The notes under the pieces are model-generated. The model did no database searches and had not been told where the DNA came from. It worked only from the letters and a program-made list of their open reading frames with translations. From Candidatus Fermentibacteraceae bacterium (lineage in GTDB: Bacteria > Fermentibacterota > Fermentibacteria > Fermentibacterales > JCC-6), in the NCBI GenBank assembly GCA_029932015.1, contig JAOZQW010000065.1:1-9919 (forward strand): a DNA stretch of 9,919 nucleotides, read 5' to 3'. A program made the position numbers and the translations under genes. The first letter of the stretch is position 1, and the number at the start of each line of letters is the position of its first letter. Of this stretch, positions 6,565 to 9,919 are shown one piece after another.

Positions 6565-7471
6565 GCAGCAATTCCTCCGTTCCGATCCGCTCTCCGCAGA
6601 GAGCCAGGAAGTCCCCCACCATGGACCTGGTCAGGTGGAATCCCCCCTGCGCCCTGCCCAGCCCGATGTGGTCAGGCTTCCATCCGTGATAATCCGTACC
6701 CCCGGTGACGACAATTCCCAATCGATCGGCGGTACCTCTTAACAATTCAATTACAGCTCTATCGTGTCCCGGATAATATGTCTCAACACCAGCCAGTCCC
6801 TCTGCAGCAAGTCTTTCCACCAGTGCGATAAGAGCATACTGATCGATTGGGATGAAGCCCGGGTGAGCAAGCACCGGCAAACCACCAGCCTCCAGTATTA
6901 TCGCAATAGCATCGTTTACATTCAGCCTGTCACGATCGACATAAGCCGGTTTCCCACTGGCAAGGTAGAGAGTGAAGGCTTCTTTTATCTCCTTGATGAA
7001 TCCTCCCTCTACAAGCGCCTCGGCGATATGGGGTCTTCCTATAACATCCCCCCCGGCTATCCGCCTGATGTTCTCCATATCCAGATCGATGCCCATATCT
7101 GCAAGCTTCTTCAGTATCCTGGGGTTCCTGTTCTCTCTGCCGTTCTGAACGAAAGCGATCGCCTTTCCGAGCGAAGTTGAGGGATCGGAAAGAACGTCGA
7201 TCGCCACTCCTGGAAAGTAACCCAGCAGATGCGCACTGAGATCATCATATCCCAGATCCACACTGAGTTCGACGCCCGGTATTAGATCCAGTCCCACATC
7301 CTGTGCGTATCCATGGGCCTCCCGGATACCGTCAACCGTATCATGATCGGTTATTGAGAGGATCGATACTCCATCCCTGCACGCAAGGGCCACGAGTTCG
7401 GCTGGTGAGCGAGTGCCATCCGAGGCCGTGCTGTGTACATGAAGGTCAATTGTGTCGTCAGGTAAATGCAT
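6548..7471 (-). CDS. PHP-domain phosphoesterase, RNase AM/TrpH (YciV) type
   Basis: This is a cytosolic metal-dependent phosphoesterase of the COG0613 type. E. coli YciV/RNase AM is a 5'-3' exonuclease on short RNAs and also removes the 3' phosphate from 3',5'-bisphosphonucleotides; that function is from the family, not shown here. The 307-residue product carries every PHP motif in order: DLHVHSTASDG (9-19, metal ligands H11 and H13), TDHDTVDG (41-48), PGVELS (65-70), HLLGYF with H81, GRPHIA (145-150), LAHPG (201-205) and TGGTDYHG (256-263). I chose ATG 7471, although an in-frame ATG lies at 7543. The family begins just before DLHxH, GGAGG lies 11 bases upstream, and the longer start would overlap the divergent gene. 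Its last 17 bases overlap the next gene, making it the first gene of this minus-strand group. Confidence 0.9.
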   Translation of the reverse strand: MHLPDDTIDLHVHSTASDGTRSPAELVALACRDGVSILSITDHDTVDGIREAHGYAQDVGLDLIPGVELSVDLGYDDLSAHLLGYFPGVAIDVLSDPSTSLGKAIAFVQNGRENRNPRILKKLADMGIDLDMENIRRIAGGDVIGRPHIAEALVEGGFIKEIKEAFTLYLASGKPAYVDRDRLNVNDAIAIILEAGGLPVLAHPGFIPIDQYALIALVERLAAEGLAGVETYYPGHDRAVIELLRGTADRLGIVVTGGTDYHGWKPDHIGLGRAQGGFHLTRSMVGDFLALCGERIGTEELLHGQTQ

Positions 7472-7509
7472 ATGTACGCTTTCCTCCAGAATGGTGAATA
7501 TTACCCTCC
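7472..7509. promoter_or_regulatory. Divergent promoter region between the PHP and nucleotidyltransferase genes
   Basis: Only 38 bases separate the two divergent start codons, so promoter elements must extend into coding sequence. On the minus strand a loose pair, TTGCAG (7525-7520) and TAATAT (7503-7498) with a 16-base spacer, could serve the PHP gene and would leave a leader of about 20 bases with GGAGG at 7487-7483. The -35 half would lie inside the plus-strand gene. For the plus strand I see no convincing promoter, and no strong ribosome site ahead of ATG 7510. Confidence 0.3.
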
Positions 7510-8541
7510 ATGAGATACTCTGCAAGCTCGCTCCTGAAGGCACTCATAAAGGTCTTAAAAGGTGGTGCACCGTTCCCTGGTGAACCCCATCCCGATCATT
7601 ACCTTACATCCTGGCTGGAATGGAGAAATCTAAATGCGGATCGTGCATACATGGGGTCATTGCCTCCTGTTGAGCACGTTCTCGCACCATTGCTCAGATC
7701 CTCTGCCGACAGGCATGATAGATCTACTGTGCAATCAGCTGCCCTGTGGACAAGGCATCTGACTGTTCTCAAACCCACACTTGACCTCCTCGCCCTTAGA
7801 GGACTCCGCGTATGGGCCTGGAAAGGTTTTGATTACGCCCTCTCCCTCTATCCTTCACCGGGTGACAGGCCGATGTTCGATATAGACCTTCTCGTTGAAC
7901 CGCAATTCCTTGACAGCGTTCTCGAAACCGTCAGCGATAGCAACTGGCGCCCGGGATCGGATCAACCGCTGGATCTCTTCAGACAGGGTGCTCTGTCGGA
8001 GTACAAGCTGTACCTTAATGGTGTAAGACTTGAGCTGCATACACACCCCTTCTACTTCCCTTCTACTTTCCCGGGACATCTGCCGTCGGACCTGTACGAA
8101 TCAGGAAGGATCCTGATGCCGGGACTCATGGGTCTACGCTGGGAGTATGCCTTACTGTTATCTCTCCTGCATCAATCTCAGCAGACCTCTTCAAAACAGA
8201 CAATGTGGCTGGAGGAGTACCTGATGGCAGAGCTAATTTCCACCCGCGACGGCTGGCAGGTGTTCGAGAAAGCTTCGCTGGAGACTGGTCTTGATCGAGA
8301 AAACAGGGGGATCCTGTCCGTTCTGGATACGCTTCAGGACTCTTCGATACCTAAAAGGCTGTGCCGACCTCTTGAGGACGCCGGATCGCGGAACCGCATT
8401 CTCGAAATGCTGAGGGCAGGCAATGGGATGCCCACGTTGGCTGCTCTTATTACCCTCAACTGGCGCTTGAGATTATCTTACATTCATATGCTGCTGGCAA
8501 AAATTAGTGGAACACCCTCCAGGGAAGAGGACAGGCGATGA
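7510..8541 (+). CDS. Nucleotidyltransferase-fold protein, PF14907 (NTP_transf_5) type
   Basis: This 343-residue protein fits the uncharacterised nucleotidyltransferase family PF14907. Its N-terminal helical region starts with LLKALIKVLKGG (8-19), as many members do. The core motif is WKGFDYALSLYPSPGDRPMFDIDLLV (104-129), where K105-G106 precede the helix and D124/D126 form the DxD metal pair of pol-beta-type nucleotidyltransferases. The third acidic position is likely E175 in LELH (174-177), where many members have DLH. The C-terminal part is helical. No signal or membrane segment is clear. The substrate is unknown; relatives elsewhere occur beside polysaccharide or lasso-peptide genes (recalled), but no such partners are visible here. 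The start at 7510 lacks a good ribosome site, and a later start such as M48 would remove the conserved N-terminal helix. The gene ends in a 4-base overlap with the HD gene, so the two products are probably made together. Confidence 0.85.
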   Translation: MRYSASSLLKALIKVLKGGAPFPGEPHPDHYLTSWLEWRNLNADRAYMGSLPPVEHVLAPLLRSSADRHDRSTVQSAALWTRHLTVLKPTLDLLALRGLRVWAWKGFDYALSLYPSPGDRPMFDIDLLVEPQFLDSVLETVSDSNWRPGSDQPLDLFRQGALSEYKLYLNGVRLELHTHPFYFPSTFPGHLPSDLYESGRILMPGLMGLRWEYALLLSLLHQSQQTSSKQTMWLEEYLMAELISTRDGWQVFEKASLETGLDRENRGILSVLDTLQDSSIPKRLCRPLEDAGSRNRILEMLRAGNGMPTLAALITLNWRLRLSYIHMLLAKISGTPSREEDRR

Positions 8542-9872
8542 GCATCCCGGACAAGGTAATGTACGTAAGAGATCCCGTTCATGGCAGCATCAGGCTTTCC
8601 GGACTCCAGGAGGAACTCCTGAAGACTGTCGAGGTCCAGAGACTCAGTCTGGTCCATCAGCTTGGAACGACATTCCAGAGCTATCCCGGCGCTCATGGGA
8701 TGCGTCTGCTGCATGCCCTGGGAGTCTCTTCGCTCGCTGACAGGATCGGAAGGCATGTTCTGGAGCAGAATGGTATAGATCCTGAGGATCCTGCATATGC
8801 CAGAACTCTGGCCATGCTGCAGGCTGCAGGTATGCTCCACGATATCGGGCATACTCCCTGGTCCCACACACTTGAACCCCTCTATGTTGAGATCTACGGT
8901 GTCGATCATATGGAATTCGTCGCAAATCTCGTGACTGGCAGGGAAAGGATGGATATCAGGGGTTCAGGGAAAATCCCCGGTATCCTGGAATCCCACGGAA
9001 TAGTCCCTTCTGATGTGGCAGACCTTATCTGTAGCAGATACAATGGCCCAAAATACCTTCAGCAAACAATATTCGGTGAAGTCGACGCAGATATGCTTGA
9101 TTACCTTCAGAGAGATTTCTACTTCACCGGAGTCGCTTTCGGACATATTGAAATGGATAGGATCATCTCCACCATGACTGTTCGAAACGACGAAATGGTA
9201 TTTCAGATGAAGGGTCTTGAAGCAATAAGGGACTTCCTTTTTGCCAGATTGCAGATGTACTCCAGCGTATACCTTCATAAAAAAACGCGGATAGTGGACC
9301 AGATGCTCCTGACCGCGGCAAGAAGAAGCGTCATTGGACATGGGGAGTTCACGGATTTCCGCAGCTGGACGGATGATGAGCTTCTCAGCGCCATGGCCAA
9401 GGAGTCATCCGACCCCTGGGTGCGGGAGATGGCCTGGAGGGTCAAATACAGACAGAAGCTCTTCACGCGGATCTTCAGAATAGATGCGGCGATGCTGGAT
9501 GAGAGCGATGAATCATTTATGAACGATGTGAAAGCTGATGGAGATACTTTCCTCGAGGCAGCTGATTCTCTGGCGGATAGGATTGCCGAAACGGCTGGGG
9601 TCGATCGGAATTTTGTACTCGTCGATCTCCCGCTCGAAGCGGTGAAGGTCTCGGAAGAACGGTTTGCACGCCTCAACATACGGTTCGTGAACGGTTCAGA
9701 TGAAATAAAGGATTTCGAGGAGGTCGATCCGGCATTCTCGGAGTACCTCTCAAGAGCCAGGCCGAACAGAAACTACCTTACCGTTTGCTGCTGTCCTGAC
9801 ATCAGGGAGGAAGTCACCAACGCCTGCGCGAAGCTGTTCCGGCGCGCGGCGATGCCACTGTTTACGAACTAG
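8538..9872 (+). CDS. HD-domain phosphohydrolase, COG1078 (dGTPase/SAMHD1-like)
   Basis: This is a predicted soluble metal-dependent phosphohydrolase of the dGTPase/SAMHD1-related COG1078 group, which removes phosphates from nucleotides. The true substrate of this protein is unknown. The 444-residue product begins with the typical VRDPVHGSIRLS (10-21) and VEVQRLSLVHQLGT (31-44). The HD metal site is seen as H59 (in RLLHALG), H101-D102 in HDIGHTPWSH (101-110), and the later Asp of VDADMLDYLQRD (182-193), probably D185. H124 and E126 in DHMEF occupy the usual active-site helix. The C-terminal part (about 240-440) is helical and less conserved. One difference from most relatives is HGMRLLHALG in place of the usual TR(F)xHSLG. 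ATG 8538 is preceded by GAGG 7 bases upstream and overlaps the stop codon of the nucleotidyltransferase gene. It ends in TAG, followed by a REP-like hairpin. Confidence 0.92.
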   Translation: MSIPDKVMYVRDPVHGSIRLSGLQEELLKTVEVQRLSLVHQLGTTFQSYPGAHGMRLLHALGVSSLADRIGRHVLEQNGIDPEDPAYARTLAMLQAAGMLHDIGHTPWSHTLEPLYVEIYGVDHMEFVANLVTGRERMDIRGSGKIPGILESHGIVPSDVADLICSRYNGPKYLQQTIFGEVDADMLDYLQRDFYFTGVAFGHIEMDRIISTMTVRNDEMVFQMKGLEAIRDFLFARLQMYSSVYLHKKTRIVDQMLLTAARRSVIGHGEFTDFRSWTDDELLSAMAKESSDPWVREMAWRVKYRQKLFTRIFRIDAAMLDESDESFMNDVKADGDTFLEAADSLADRIAETAGVDRNFVLVDLPLEAVKVSEERFARLNIRFVNGSDEIKDFEEVDPAFSEYLSRARPNRNYLTVCCCPDIREEVTNACAKLFRRAAMPLFTN

Positions 9873-9878
9873 GTATTC

Positions 9879-9906
9879 TGGGACACGCAACGTGTTGCAT
9901 GTCCCA
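9879..9906. repeat. REP-like hairpin, copy 2
   Basis: The arms TGGGACACGCAAC (9879-9891) and GTTGCATGTCCCA (9894-9906) form a 13-position stem with a 2-base loop by strict count; more realistically the closing C-G pair opens to give a loop of 4. The single C-A clash (9886/9899) lies at the same stem position as in copy 1. It begins 6 bases beyond the HD gene's TAG stop, and no T-run follows. Its asymmetric arms face the same way as copy 1 on the plus strand, although the flanking genes are on opposite strands. Confidence 0.75.
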
Positions 9907-9919
9907 CAGGCTGATGTAT

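Noticed and set aside
7472..7543. N-terminal extension of the PHP protein by 24 residues
   Set aside because: It would overlap the divergent gene's start, and the family begins just before the DLHxH motif.
7510..9872. Defence or toxin-antitoxin module suggested by a nucleotidyltransferase plus HD protein
   Set aside because: The nucleotidyltransferase motif is of the large PF14907 type and not MNT-like, there is no HEPN partner, and neighbours are housekeeping genes.

Overview
The window reads as chromosomal core sequence from a rod-shaped, diderm (Gram-negative type) bacterium with slightly GC-rich DNA. The evidence is a complete cell-elongation operon (mreB-mreC-mreD-mrdA-rodA), preceded on the same strand by a predicted lipoprotein that resembles the LolB/DUF4292 fold. 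The proteins are clear family members but look divergent, and I cannot name the genus. An uncultivated or candidate lineage is possible but unproven. I see no tRNA, rRNA, CRISPR array, insertion sequence, phage gene or toxin-antitoxin module.

Layout. Positions 48-5356 (minus strand) hold five tightly packed genes read from right to left: mreB, mreC, mreD, mrdA (PBP2) and rodA. Gaps between them are 12, 2, -4 and 1 bases, so they almost certainly form one transcript. A plausible sigma70-type promoter (TTGACG, 17 bases, TATTCA) and a strong AGGAGG ribosome site lie just ahead of mreB in a 177-base intergenic gap. Positions 5534-7471 (minus strand) hold a second packed group: a PHP-domain phosphoesterase of the RNase AM/TrpH (YciV) type, a 70-residue helical protein, and the lipoprotein. 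Successive genes overlap by 17 and 4 bases. Positions 7510-9872 (plus strand) hold a divergent, translationally coupled pair: a PF14907-type nucleotidyltransferase-fold protein and an HD-domain phosphohydrolase of the COG1078 (dGTPase/SAMHD1-like) type. Only 38 bases separate the two divergent start codons.

How the genes work together. MreB filaments on the inner membrane face, with MreC and MreD, organise the RodA glycan polymerase and the PBP2 transpeptidase that build the lateral wall. The upstream minus-strand group is not an obvious part of that machine, although an outer-membrane lipoprotein factor would fit general envelope biogenesis. The plus-strand pair joins a putative nucleotide-transferring fold to a phosphohydrolase; its substrate is unknown.

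The least expected signal is a pair of closely related hairpins at the two ends of the window (14-42 and 9879-9906). Each begins 5-6 bases after a TAG stop codon. They share 11 of 13 stem positions, and both differing positions are compensatory base-pair changes. They look like members of a dispersed REP-like palindrome family rather than ordinary terminators.
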